32,112 nt of DNA. Source: JAIOPA01 sp046076045. Its GTDB lineage: Bacteria; Eisenbacteria; RBG-16-71-46. The translations under genes were made by a program, and so were the position numbers. The stretch spans positions 1-32,112 of the forward strand of contig JBJTRI010000091.1 of the NCBI GenBank assembly GCA_046076045.1, read 5' to 3'. The notes under the pieces are model-generated. The model saw only the letters and a list, made by a program, of their open reading frames with translations, ran no database searches and was not told the origin of the DNA. Every line of letters starts with the position of its first letter. Within the stretch, counting starts at the first letter, position 1. Positions 8,854 through 18,015 of the stretch are shown in pieces.

Positions 8854-9530
8854 GCCCGATCACCCGACGCGTCCAGGCCGGCCCCGCTCCCGGTCTGGTG
8901 GAGGTCTGGCGCGTGCCGCTGGACCCCGAAGGACGAGTCACCACCGCACAACTCGCGCACCTCGACCCCGACGAGTCCGCGCGTGCCGAGCGCATGGGAC
9001 TGCGGGGCGGCCCATGGGCCGAGACCCGCGTGGCGCTCCGCCACATCCTCGGCTCGCACATCGGTCGCGAGCCCAAGGAGGTCCCGCTGTCGTTCGGGCA
9101 CGAGGGCGCACCCCGCCTCGACGGTCCATGGACGCTGCACTTCTCGCACTCCCACACCGATCGCTGCGCGGTGGTCGCCCTCTCCAGCGACCGTCCGCTC
9201 GGCGTGGATGTGGAACGCATCTACGACGGCGTGGACCTGGACTCCGTGGGCGAGATGTTCCTGCCCCCGGCGGAACTCGCCGCGGTGCGCATGTGTCCGC
9301 CCGAGACCCGTCGGCGCGCCTTCTTCGCAGCGTGGACGCGGCACGAGGCGCGCCTCAAGCTGCGCGGGGAGACGCTCGCGGAGCATCCGGACGACCGGGT
9401 GGCCGAACCGGGTCCCCTCGTGCTCATCCGATCCCTGGCCCTCGGCGAGGATCTGGTGGGTGCGGTGGCCGCCGAGGGTGGTCACTGGCGCATCGTGACG
9501 CGCGCCTACCCCGACCTGATCACCGACTGA
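8850..9530 (+). CDS. Sfp-type 4'-phosphopantetheinyl transferase
   Basis: A 226-residue protein whose ATG (8850) overlaps the stop of the synthetase as ATGA, with AGGAG at 8837-8841, so the pair is translationally coupled. Family motifs are visible: HFSHSHTDRCAVVAL, then LGVDVERI (Asp120 and Glu122, Mg ligands) and FFAAWTRHEARLKLRG (Trp162, Glu166). The usual Lys of WxxKEA is replaced by His165, which is uncommon. The enzyme transfers phosphopantetheine from CoA to the carrier serine, and its position makes Ser553 of the upstream synthetase the obvious target. The gene's last 11 bases overlap the 3' end of the opposite-strand methyltransferase-like gene. Confidence 0.85.
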   Translation: MSPITRRVQAGPAPGLVEVWRVPLDPEGRVTTAQLAHLDPDESARAERMGLRGGPWAETRVALRHILGSHIGREPKEVPLSFGHEGAPRLDGPWTLHFSHSHTDRCAVVALSSDRPLGVDVERIYDGVDLDSVGEMFLPPAELAAVRMCPPETRRRAFFAAWTRHEARLKLRGETLAEHPDDRVAEPGPLVLIRSLALGEDLVGAVAAEGGHWRIVTRAYPDLITD

Positions 9531-10206
9531 CCCCGACTCCACGACGCGTGCCGAACCACAGCACGTGCCGCGCGCCCTTGCCCGGACGCGCGCGCACGTG
9601 CTCCTCGCGCACCGTGAAGCCCGCCGCCGCGAAGCGGCGGGCGAAGCGTTCGTCGGGTGCGACCGACCACACCGCGAGCACGCCGCTCGCGCGCAGCGCG
9701 GCGTGGGCCCGCTCGAGCCCGGCCTCGGAGTAGAGCGCGGCGTTGTCCGCGCGCGTGAAGCCGTCGGGACCGTTGTCCACGTCGAGCAGCACGGTGTCGT
9801 AACCCGGACCGTCCGCCATCACCGCGCGCACATCGGCGACCTGCACCGTGACCCGCGGGTCGGCGAGCGGATGTCCGGCGAGGGGCCCGAGCGGACCGCG
9901 GTTCCACTCCACGACCGGTGCGAGCAGCTCCGCCACCACCACCTCGGCCTCGGCGGGCAGGACGCGCAGCGCGGCGGCGAGCGTGTAGCCCAGCCCGAGC
10001 CCGCCCACGAGCACGCGCGGGCGCGGCCGACCCGCGATCGCGGCGCACGCGCCCTCGGCGAGTCGCTCCTCCGAGGCGTGCATGCCGCTCCCCATGAGCA
10101 CGACCGCACCGCGGCGGACGACGTACTCGTCCCCGCGGCGCTGCAACACGAGAGGGGCGTCGCCCCCGGGGACGACCGCCTCCCCGAGCGTGACCCAGGG
10201 TCGCAT
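9520..10206 (-). CDS. Spermidine-synthase-like (PABS superfamily) protein
   Basis: A 228-residue protein from ATG 10206; longer frames upstream are low-complexity and start in the opposing promoter region. The core is a Rossmann fold: RVLVGGLGLGYTLAAALRVLP (glycine-rich nucleotide loop), EVVVAELLAPVVEWNRGP, then VTVQVADVRAVM and DTVLLDVDNGPDG. This pattern is typical of short spermidine/spermine-synthase-like proteins annotated without a function. The SpeE loop GGGDG and its catalytic DSTDP are replaced by GGLGLG and DVDNGPD, so true putrescine aminopropyl transfer is doubtful; a methyltransferase-like role is equally possible. It converges on and overlaps the PPTase gene by 11 bp, so it is not in that operon. 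Confidence 0.7.
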   Translation of the reverse strand: MRPWVTLGEAVVPGGDAPLVLQRRGDEYVVRRGAVVLMGSGMHASEERLAEGACAAIAGRPRPRVLVGGLGLGYTLAAALRVLPAEAEVVVAELLAPVVEWNRGPLGPLAGHPLADPRVTVQVADVRAVMADGPGYDTVLLDVDNGPDGFTRADNAALYSEAGLERAHAALRASGVLAVWSVAPDERFARRFAAAGFTVREEHVRARPGKGARHVLWFGTRRGVGVSR

Positions 10207-10273
10207 CACGGGAACATAGCCCACCCCGCGAGGGCACAGGGGCGAAGGGCATCCCCCACGGGAGGCCGCCCGG

Positions 10274-10303
10274 TTGGCACGCGCCGCACATCGCTTATAT
10301 ATA
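10274..10303 (+). promoter_or_regulatory. Probable promoter of the barrel-lipoprotein operon
   Basis: TTGGCA (10274-10279) is followed by an isolated AT run TTATATATA (10295-10303), which gives TATATA -10 boxes at spacings of 16 or 18. Eight consecutive A/T bases stand out sharply from the surrounding GC-rich DNA. It lies about 100 bases upstream of the GTG at 10407 and also between divergent genes, but the orientation fits the plus strand. Confidence 0.55.
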
Positions 10304-10314
10304 GGCGACCCCCA

Positions 10315-10354
10315 CGGACGGGGGCCGGTGAATCCCCCGTCCGGATCGGCCGAT
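10315..10354 (+). promoter_or_regulatory. Inverted repeat and palindrome in the leader of the barrel gene
   Basis: CGGACGGGGG (10315-10324) and CCCCCGTCCG (10334-10343) form a perfect 10-bp inverted repeat with a 9-base spacer, starting 12 bases after the AT-rich -10 region. The perfect palindrome ATCGGCCGAT (10345-10354) follows immediately. It could be an operator or a 5' leader hairpin that controls or stabilises the transcript. There is no run of T, so simple termination is less likely. Confidence 0.45.
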
Positions 10355-10406
10355 ACCCCCGGCGACGCTCCACGGCCTCGGCCGACCACCCCGACGGGAG
10401 ATCCCA

Positions 10407-11750
10407 GTGCGACCCTCGAACCGCATCCTCACCCTGCTCGGCGCCCTCGCCCTCGCGGCGACGGTGTCCGACGCCCACGCTCAGATGATGAGCACGCGCC
10501 GCATGGCCATGGGCGGCGTCCAGCTCATGCACGGCGGCACGGGTAGCGACCCCGTGAACGTCGCCTACCGAGCGGTGCCGCGCGAGTCCGGCAGCGACAT
10601 GCACAGCTTCTCGTTGCCGGTCGGCGTGATCCCTCTGCTGCAGGACCCGCCGTCCACGGACCCCGACGACTCCACGTTCAGCGCGTGGGAGCTGGCGAAC
10701 CTCGGACTGCACGCGCCGTGGAACATCGCCCTGCACCCGCCCGCGGAGCCCGAGGGCGACATCACGATCACGATCGCCCGCGACGAGCTCGTCGTGGACC
10801 TGGGCTCGCTGCGCACGTCGATCCCGCAGGACGACCTCACGCTCGGCGCCAGCCTGCGCGCACCGGCGTTCCTCTGGGGCGTGGGCCGCGGCTTCGTGGG
10901 CGTGGCGCCGCTCCTCAACGTGCGCGACGAGTTCTCGCTCGGCGCGTCGCTGCGCGCCGCACTCCGCGACGCGCAGCCGTTCGAGCGGAACACCGACTAC
11001 GACTTCTCGAACCGGTTCACGGGTCAGGCGGCCGGACAGCTCATGGTGGGCGCGGCGTTCCCGATCGTGGGTGGCCGTGGTGACGACCGCAACGGTCTCT
11101 ACGTGGGTGCACGCGCGAAGGTCCTGCGCGGCCTCGGCTACGCCGACGTGGATGCGCGCGCGGCGTTCAGCACCGGTGACACGCTGTTCGGCAGCCAGCC
11201 CATCGACCTCGGCTACACGGCCCGCTCCCGCTACGCCGAGCCTTCGGACGGTGGCTGGGGCCGCGGCCTCGACGCCGGCGTGGTGCTGGTGCAGGGCCCG
11301 TTCACGATCGGTCTCGCCGCGAACGACATCGGCTCGCGCATCGACTGGAAGGTGAAGGAGACGGTGACCTCGCTCGACGCGGTGACCGGCAACTACACCA
11401 CGATCACCGTGGCGGAGGATGTGGCGTACACGAGCGAGGTGCCCGAGAGCTGGGTGCTCACCGCCTCGACGCGCCTCGGCCCCGTGCTCGTGGCCGCGGA
11501 CGCGTTCCGCGACGATCACGACGAACTCACCGGTCATGCCGGTGCCGAGCTGTGGACGGGTCCGATCGCGCTGCGCGCCGGCGCCTCGCTCGACGCCCGG
11601 CAGAGGGTCCAGGTCGCGGGTGGCGTGGGCCTCAAGCTGGGCCCCATCGCACTCGACGTCGCCGTCGCCACCCATCAGCAGAACCTCGCCGAGGAGCGTG
11701 AGCTCGACCTCGGCATCGGCTTCTCGCTGATCCCCGGAAGGAGCCACTGA
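10407..11750 (+). CDS. Outer-membrane beta-barrel protein (TraF/PorV-like superfamily, tentative)
   Basis: A 447-residue protein from GTG 10407, with GGGAG six bases upstream. A signal peptide ends near AHA/Q (residues 25-26). The mature part opens with RRMAMGGVQLMHGGTGSDPVN, resembling the N-terminal MGG strand of porin-like PorV/TraF-type barrels. It continues with alternating polar/hydrophobic strands with glycine turns: LTLGASLRAPAFLWGVGRG, GQAAGQLMVGAAFPIVGGRG, GLYVGARAKVLRGLGYADV, LRAGASLDARQRVQVAGGVG. It ends in another amphipathic strand (LDLGIGFSLIP). It shares one base with the following lipoprotein gene, so the two are likely made together. The barrel is well supported; substrate and precise family are not. 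Confidence 0.65.
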   Translation: MRPSNRILTLLGALALAATVSDAHAQMMSTRRMAMGGVQLMHGGTGSDPVNVAYRAVPRESGSDMHSFSLPVGVIPLLQDPPSTDPDDSTFSAWELANLGLHAPWNIALHPPAEPEGDITITIARDELVVDLGSLRTSIPQDDLTLGASLRAPAFLWGVGRGFVGVAPLLNVRDEFSLGASLRAALRDAQPFERNTDYDFSNRFTGQAAGQLMVGAAFPIVGGRGDDRNGLYVGARAKVLRGLGYADVDARAAFSTGDTLFGSQPIDLGYTARSRYAEPSDGGWGRGLDAGVVLVQGPFTIGLAANDIGSRIDWKVKETVTSLDAVTGNYTTITVAEDVAYTSEVPESWVLTASTRLGPVLVAADAFRDDHDELTGHAGAELWTGPIALRAGASLDARQRVQVAGGVGLKLGPIALDVAVATHQQNLAEERELDLGIGFSLIPGRSH

Positions 11751-12340
11751 TGCGCCCCATCCTCTCGAAGTCCCGCTCCGCCCGCCCGCTCGGGGCGGCC
11801 CTCCTCGCGGTGGCCGCGCTGGCCGTCGGCTGCGCCAAGCACGACCTCGTCATGCGCGTGGACCTGCTCAGCTTCACGCCCGAGTTGCAGGCTCCGTTCG
11901 TGTTCCCGCCCGTGCCGGTGACGCCCGGCGGGCTGGCCACGGGCGAGCAGGCCCTCGTGGACGACGACGTCGTGAGCCTCATCGAGGGCCTGAGCGACGC
12001 CTCGACCATCGAGAACGTGAGCTTCCGCATGCGCAGCGTCGCCACCGCGATCACGGGCACGGGCACGGACACGCTGCGGGTGTACGTGAGCGACATGCTC
12101 ACCGACCCGCGGACGACCGAGCCCATCGCCACCGACATCGTGACCTTCCAGGCCGGTGTCCCCGACACGTCGCAGCTCGTCATCGACGGCAACAGCCGCC
12201 TCAACGCGCTCTTCAAGAACAGCCAGATCCGGCTGTCGGTGACGACGTCGCTGCGGGGTCCGGCGACGGGGGCGCCGCTGGAGGGGAGCCTCGAGATCGT
12301 CGGCATGGACGCCGTCATCGTGGCGGGCCGGAAACTCTGA
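11750..12340 (+). CDS. Predicted lipoprotein of unknown function
   Basis: A 196-residue protein from ATG 11750, whose A is the last base of the upstream stop; AAGGAG sits at 11738-11743. The N-terminus is a lipoprotein signal with lipobox LAVGC (Cys28), followed by AKHD. The mature chain (about 169 residues) is a beta-rich sequence without Cys, with even hydrophobic spacing (VSFRMRSVATAIT, TDTLRVYVSDMLTD, QIRLSVTTSLRGP, LEIVGMDAVIVAG), consistent with a single beta-sandwich. I do not recognise the family. Co-transcription with the barrel protein suggests the two work together at the outer membrane (inference). Confidence 0.7.
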   Translation: MRPILSKSRSARPLGAALLAVAALAVGCAKHDLVMRVDLLSFTPELQAPFVFPPVPVTPGGLATGEQALVDDDVVSLIEGLSDASTIENVSFRMRSVATAITGTGTDTLRVYVSDMLTDPRTTEPIATDIVTFQAGVPDTSQLVIDGNSRLNALFKNSQIRLSVTTSLRGPATGAPLEGSLEIVGMDAVIVAGRKL

Positions 12341-12363
12341 TCGTCGGCCGTTCCGCGCAGCGG

Positions 12364-12389
12364 CCCCGGTGGGTACGTACCCACCGGGG
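12364..12389. terminator. Bidirectional terminator: 26-bp perfect palindrome
   Basis: CCCCGGTGGGTAC (12364-12376) is followed directly by its reverse complement (12377-12389). It lies between the convergent lipoprotein gene (stop 12340) and the ABC-F gene (stop 12399), so it can act on both transcripts. The T-tracts on either side are weak. Confidence 0.7.
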
Positions 12390-12398
12390 GCGTTGGGT

Positions 12399-14195
<1,797 letters not shown>

Positions 14196-14235
14196 GACGA
14201 CACCCCCATGCACTCGGACAGGACCGGGAACGCGA

Positions 14236-14265
14236 CCGCCGTGCGCGCGAGGGCACGCACGGCGG
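14236..14265 (-). terminator. Hairpin between the aconitase-like gene and the uup-like gene
   Basis: CCGCCGTGCG (14236-14245) and CGCACGGCGG (14256-14265) form a perfect 10-bp stem with a 10-base loop, 24 bases past the stop of the aconitase-like gene and just before the ABC-F start. There is no clear T-tract, so it may attenuate rather than end transcription. Confidence 0.5.
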
Positions 14266-14289
14266 CGCGGGACGACGGGACGCGGGCGA

Positions 14290-16335
14290 TCAGACGGCGA
14301 ACGCCTCGGCGCGCCAGCTCAGACCCAACTCGCTCGGCGGAGCCATGTAGCCCAGCATCGCGCTCGCGGCCACCACGCTGGGCGAGGCGAGGTAGCCCTC
14401 ACCGCCCAAGCCCATGCGGTTGGTCCAGTTGCGGTTGAAGCTCGTGATGGCGCGCTGCCCCGGCTTGAGGGCGTCGGGGCCCTGCCCGAAGCACGGCCCG
14501 CACCAGCTCTGGCGGATGCCACCGCCCACCGCCCGGAACACCTCGGCGATGCTCTCGCCGTCGAGGCGCGGGTCCGGACGCTCGATCTGGTGCTTCACGC
14601 CGCCCGAGCCCGGGAAGATCACGAACTCCTTCGCGGCGCGCGCGATGCCCTGCGCACGGGCGGCCTTGATCACGAGGGCCGCCGACAACAGGTCGTCGTA
14701 GCCACCGTTGGTGCACGAACCGATCATGGCCTTGTCGAACGTGATCCGCTCGCGCGCGACCTCCTCGGCCGGGAAGGCGTTGCCGGGGCTGAACGGCTTC
14801 GCGATCATCGGACGCACGTCGGACAGCTCGAGCGTCTCGTCGATCGCCCACTGCACATCGGCGCCGGGCGCGATGCGCGGGTACGGCAGGTTCGTCATGC
14901 CCTTGGCCTCGAACCACGCGTACGTGACGTCGTCGGGCGCGAAGATGCCGTTCCAGCTCTCGGCCTCGGCCATCATGTTGCAGATGGTGTTGCGGTACGC
15001 GATCGGCAACTGGTGCTGCGCGTCCACGAACTCCACGCTCATGCCCTGCGACTGCTTGGCGCCCCACCGACGCAGCAACTCGAGCACGAGGTCCTTGCCG
15101 GTGACCCACGGCTGCAGCGTGCCGCGGAACGTCACGCGGCGCGGCGCGGCCACCGTGGTGTAGATGTGCCCCGTGCTCCAGCCGAACCCGAGCGTGGTCG
15201 AACCCACCCCGATGCCGATCGCACCGTAGGCGCCGTAGGCGCGGCTGTGGGAGTCGGCCCCGGGGATCATCATGCCCGGATGCACGAGCCCCTGCTCCGG
15301 GAAGTAGAAGTGGAAGATGCCGTCGCCGGGCGTGGCGTAGTACGGCTTCTCGATCCCGTGCATGGCGGCGAACTGACGGCCGATGCCGGTCTGCTTGTCG
15401 TCGGACTCCACACCCGTGAACACGAAGTGGTCGTTCGCGATCGCCAACTGGCGCGGCCAGATCGCGTTGCCGCCGGTGATCTGGTTGAAGGTGTGGATCG
15501 AGAACGGCGCGGTGCCGTCGGAGGCCGGCAGCAGGTCGGCGTACACGCGCACCGTGGCGCCGGCGCGGACCTCGGCCTGCTTGTCCACGCGGTGCGCCCA
15601 CAGGATCTGCTCGCTCGTCGTGAGACGGCGCGCGGTGTCGGCGTCAGGCCACACGATCTCGGGCGTGCGCGCGGTGGACTCGCGGAACTCGCGGCGGCCG
15701 ATCGCGAAGATGCCGCCCGAACGGCGGATCTCGTCCTCCTTGGCCGTGAGCGGCACCGGGTCATAGGTGCGCGAGCGCGTCACGTTGACGAGCCGGCGCG
15801 AACCGGGGTCGAACGTGAACTCGTCACCGTCCTGCGCATCGGCCACCGCCTCGGGGCTCTGCACGACGTGCAGGCCGAGGTTGAACGCGTTGCGACGGAA
15901 GATGTCGCCCATGTTGTGGCCGCACACGACGACCATCGTGAGCCCCTTCTCCTCGGCCACGCCCTTCAAGCCGGCCGGGCTCATCTCGCGCGAGCTGCCG
16001 ATCGCGAACCGGTCGCCGGCGATGAGGAACGTCTCGCCGCGATGCACGCGGGCCCGGAAGTCGGGCATGAGGTAGCGGAAGCTGCCGGCCTTCCAGCGCT
16101 CGTCGAGCGTCTCGAGCGACTCGCTCACGCAATCGGCGGCGGGCGTGATCTGGTCGGTGTCGATCGCGTCGAGCTTGCGCCCCGGAACCTTGGGGTCCCA
16201 GAAGATGAGCGCCTTGCCGCTCACCAGGGGCATCCCCGAGGCGGCCGGGTCGGCCACGGCGTCCGAGGGACGCGGACCGGGCAGGGATTCGAGCGTGACG
16301 CCGGGCTTGAGTCGGGCGGGCTGGAGCGCGTGCAT
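14290..16335 (-). CDS. Aconitase-family hydro-lyase with N-terminal swivel domain
   Basis: A 681-residue protein from ATG 16335, with GAGGA upstream; the longer frame begins in low-complexity DNA. Residues about 40-190 form the LeuD-like swivel domain (DAIDTDQITPAADCV, then FAIGSSREMSPAG, which supplies the substrate-binding GSSRE loop). Residues about 230-660 form the large domain: GDSHSR-like PGADSHSRAYGAYGAIGIG, GSCTNGGYDD with Cys541, and WCGPCFG with Cys612 and Cys615, the three [4Fe-4S] ligands. The reaction is reversible dehydration/hydration of a citrate-like or isopropylmalate-like acid. Swivel-first order occurs in AcnB, but the HEAT-like N-terminal domain of AcnB (about 160 residues) is absent, so this is a compact, divergent member. 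Whether it is the TCA-cycle enzyme or acts on another substrate cannot be read from the sequence. Confidence 0.82.
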   Translation of the reverse strand: MHALQPARLKPGVTLESLPGPRPSDAVADPAASGMPLVSGKALIFWDPKVPGRKLDAIDTDQITPAADCVSESLETLDERWKAGSFRYLMPDFRARVHRGETFLIAGDRFAIGSSREMSPAGLKGVAEEKGLTMVVVCGHNMGDIFRRNAFNLGLHVVQSPEAVADAQDGDEFTFDPGSRRLVNVTRSRTYDPVPLTAKEDEIRRSGGIFAIGRREFRESTARTPEIVWPDADTARRLTTSEQILWAHRVDKQAEVRAGATVRVYADLLPASDGTAPFSIHTFNQITGGNAIWPRQLAIANDHFVFTGVESDDKQTGIGRQFAAMHGIEKPYYATPGDGIFHFYFPEQGLVHPGMMIPGADSHSRAYGAYGAIGIGVGSTTLGFGWSTGHIYTTVAAPRRVTFRGTLQPWVTGKDLVLELLRRWGAKQSQGMSVEFVDAQHQLPIAYRNTICNMMAEAESWNGIFAPDDVTYAWFEAKGMTNLPYPRIAPGADVQWAIDETLELSDVRPMIAKPFSPGNAFPAEEVARERITFDKAMIGSCTNGGYDDLLSAALVIKAARAQGIARAAKEFVIFPGSGGVKHQIERPDPRLDGESIAEVFRAVGGGIRQSWCGPCFGQGPDALKPGQRAITSFNRNWTNRMGLGGEGYLASPSVVAASAMLGYMAPPSELGLSWRAEAFAV

Positions 16336-16512
16336 GTCGGGGTCCTCGGAGGGTCGCGCGGGGCGCGGGGTCCTGTGCGTGCACTTCGAACGCCCGAGAC
16401 TATGCCGCCCGCGCTCCCCGGGCAACCCCACGGCGACTGCGCCAGCCGCGGTCGGAACGCTCCCCGTGCCCGCGTCCGAGCCCCCCGTTGCGACCGCAGA
16501 GGACACACGCCA

Positions 16513-16541
16513 GCACGACCGCGTACCGGACGCGGTCGTGC
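16513..16541 (-). terminator. Hairpin after the tandem-duplication protein gene
   Basis: GCACGACCGCGT (16513-16524) pairs perfectly with ACGCGGTCGTGC (16530-16541) across a 5-base loop. It lies 20 bases beyond the stop codon at 16562 on the minus strand. No T-tract is seen. The rest of the interval from 16336 to 16561 is gene-free and should contain the promoter of the aconitase-like gene. Confidence 0.6.
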
Positions 16542-16561
16542 GGGCGGCGGAGCGACCCCGG

Positions 16562-17128
16562 TCAGGCGTGCGCGGCGGTGCGGGGGCTGCGCTTGGGGGC
16601 GGCGCGACGGACGCGGCGCGGGGACGCGGTGCGCGCGGGCTCGGCCCCGAGTCGGGCCTCGACCACCTGGTGCTTGTGGATCAGACGCGGCCCCTCGGCG
16701 GTGCGGAGCAGGAAGAAGTCCTCGGGCCCCGCGAGGAAGTCCGAGGCGCGGTCGCTCGTGCGCCGCATCTCCACGTCCACCTGCCCCTCGAGCACGTCCC
16801 CCGTGCGCAACGCGACGCGCACGTACTCCTGATGCGTGGGCGCGTTCGCGGGCGGCCACACCTGGTCCGGCGCAACACCCGGCGACGGGATCACCCACAT
16901 GATCGCGTCACGCATGACGAGGTGCGTGGCCCCGCTGTGCACCACGGGGAACAACCGCACGCGCTCGTTGAGTCGTTCGAGCACGGTCTGCGGGGTGGCG
17001 TCGCGGCGGGAGCGGCGGGACAGGGACAGCCACCCGATGACCCGGCGGCCGTCCACCAACGCGAACGCCACCGGGAGCCGGTAGGTGTCCGCGCTGAGCG
17101 GGTTCGAAGGCGAGAGAGGATTGGCCAT
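16562..17128 (-). CDS. Unknown protein with an internal tandem duplication
   Basis: A 188-residue protein from ATG 17128 (MANPLSPSN), with GGGGAC just upstream. It has no signal peptide or membrane segment. Two similar units of about 60 residues can be aligned by eye: RLPVAFALVDGRRVIGWLSL ... DAIMWVIP (about 16-80) and EYVRVALRTGDVLEGQVDVE ... HKHQVVEARL (about 98-157). Each has a beta strand, a glycine turn, an Arg/Asp-rich segment and an F-x-L-containing strand, suggesting a pair of small beta barrels of the kind seen in PilZ-like or DUF6812-like proteins (tentative). The tail (about 160-188) is Arg/Ala/Pro-rich and basic. It is divergent from the DUF4388 gene, with a 204-bp shared upstream region, which suggests a common regulatory or motility-related role (inference). 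Confidence 0.6.
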   Translation of the reverse strand: MANPLSPSNPLSADTYRLPVAFALVDGRRVIGWLSLSRRSRRDATPQTVLERLNERVRLFPVVHSGATHLVMRDAIMWVIPSPGVAPDQVWPPANAPTHQEYVRVALRTGDVLEGQVDVEMRRTSDRASDFLAGPEDFFLLRTAEGPRLIHKHQVVEARLGAEPARTASPRRVRRAAPKRSPRTAAHA

Positions 17129-17332
17129 GTCCCCAGTCTCGGGCGCCCCCGCCCGGACATGAGCCCGGGCGACCATGGTCCCAGCCGCCCGGGACGCGGG
17201 TCCCATGGGGGTCAAGGCGGCGGTCCGAACGGCCGATGACTCCGGTGACCCCGGGGCGCACCGCGCCGGGGCCAGGGTGCCCCCTGCGCACCCGGGACCC
17301 GCCTGCCGGGTCTCCCCCCACGGAGACGACAC

Positions 17333-17842
17333 ATGAGCCCGCGTCCGGTGATCATGGGTGAGCTGGGTCTGATCTCGCTCTTCGACCTCGCGCAGCTGTT
17401 GCTGCTGAACGGGGCCACGGGGACGCTCCATGTGCAGTCCGCGGGCCGCAAGGGACTGCTGCGCTTCGACCGCGGCCAGGTCGCCGACGCACTCGACGAT
17501 CGCTTCGACTCGGGCGTGGAGGCCGCGTACCGCGTGTTCTCGTGGGCGCAGGGGTCGTTCGAGTTCCGCGCCGGCAAGCCGAGCGGGAACGGCCGCCGCA
17601 TCCTCGACAGCACCGAGGGACTCATGCTCGAGGCCGCGCGCCGCATGGACGAGTCGCAGCGCGCCGCCACGCACGAGGGTGACGTGACGCGAGCCCTGCT
17701 CGTCCGCAACGACCGTTGGTCGGGCATGCACTCGGCCCTCGCACGCTTCGGACTCAAGCGCACGGGATCGGCTACGCCGACGGGTTCGACCGAACCGCCG
17801 TCGCACGACGCGTTCGACGAGGATCATCGCGAAGCCGCGTAG
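17333..17842 (+). CDS. DUF4388 (PATAN) domain protein
   Basis: A 169-residue cytoplasmic protein from ATG 17333, with GGAG seven bases upstream. Residues 8-95 match the PATAN/DUF4388 pattern: MGELGLISLFDLAQLLLLNG, ATGTLHVQSAGRKGLLRFDRGQVADA, then AAYRVFSWAQGSFEFRAG. These domains are found in signalling proteins linked to type IV pili and gliding in delta-proteobacteria, cyanobacteria and others, where they mediate protein contacts with response regulators. The remainder (96-169) contains an LxxAARRMDE helix that is usual for the family and a polar, disordered tail. It stands alone with its own terminator; the divergent neighbour at 16562-17128 may be its partner. Confidence 0.75.
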   Translation: MSPRPVIMGELGLISLFDLAQLLLLNGATGTLHVQSAGRKGLLRFDRGQVADALDDRFDSGVEAAYRVFSWAQGSFEFRAGKPSGNGRRILDSTEGLMLEAARRMDESQRAATHEGDVTRALLVRNDRWSGMHSALARFGLKRTGSATPTGSTEPPSHDAFDEDHREAA

Positions 17843-17862
17843 TCGCGAACCCATCGCCGATC

Positions 17863-17896
17863 ACGCCCCCGCCGAGCCCATGCTCGTCGGGGGCGT
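17863..17896 (+). terminator. Hairpin terminator after the DUF4388 gene
   Basis: ACGCCCCCGCCGAG (17863-17876) pairs with CTCGTCGGGGGCGT (17883-17896), a 14-bp stem with one mismatch and a 6-base loop, 20 bases after the stop codon. Confidence 0.75.
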
Positions 17897-18015
17897 CTCG
17901 TGCTCGTGCACACTCCGGGCTTGACGCTGCCCGCATCGCTCGGTGAGTCTCACGCCGTACGCGTGTCCCCATTCGCGAGCGGCCGCTCGGCCGCACCCCC
18001 GGAGATCCCCCCAAC

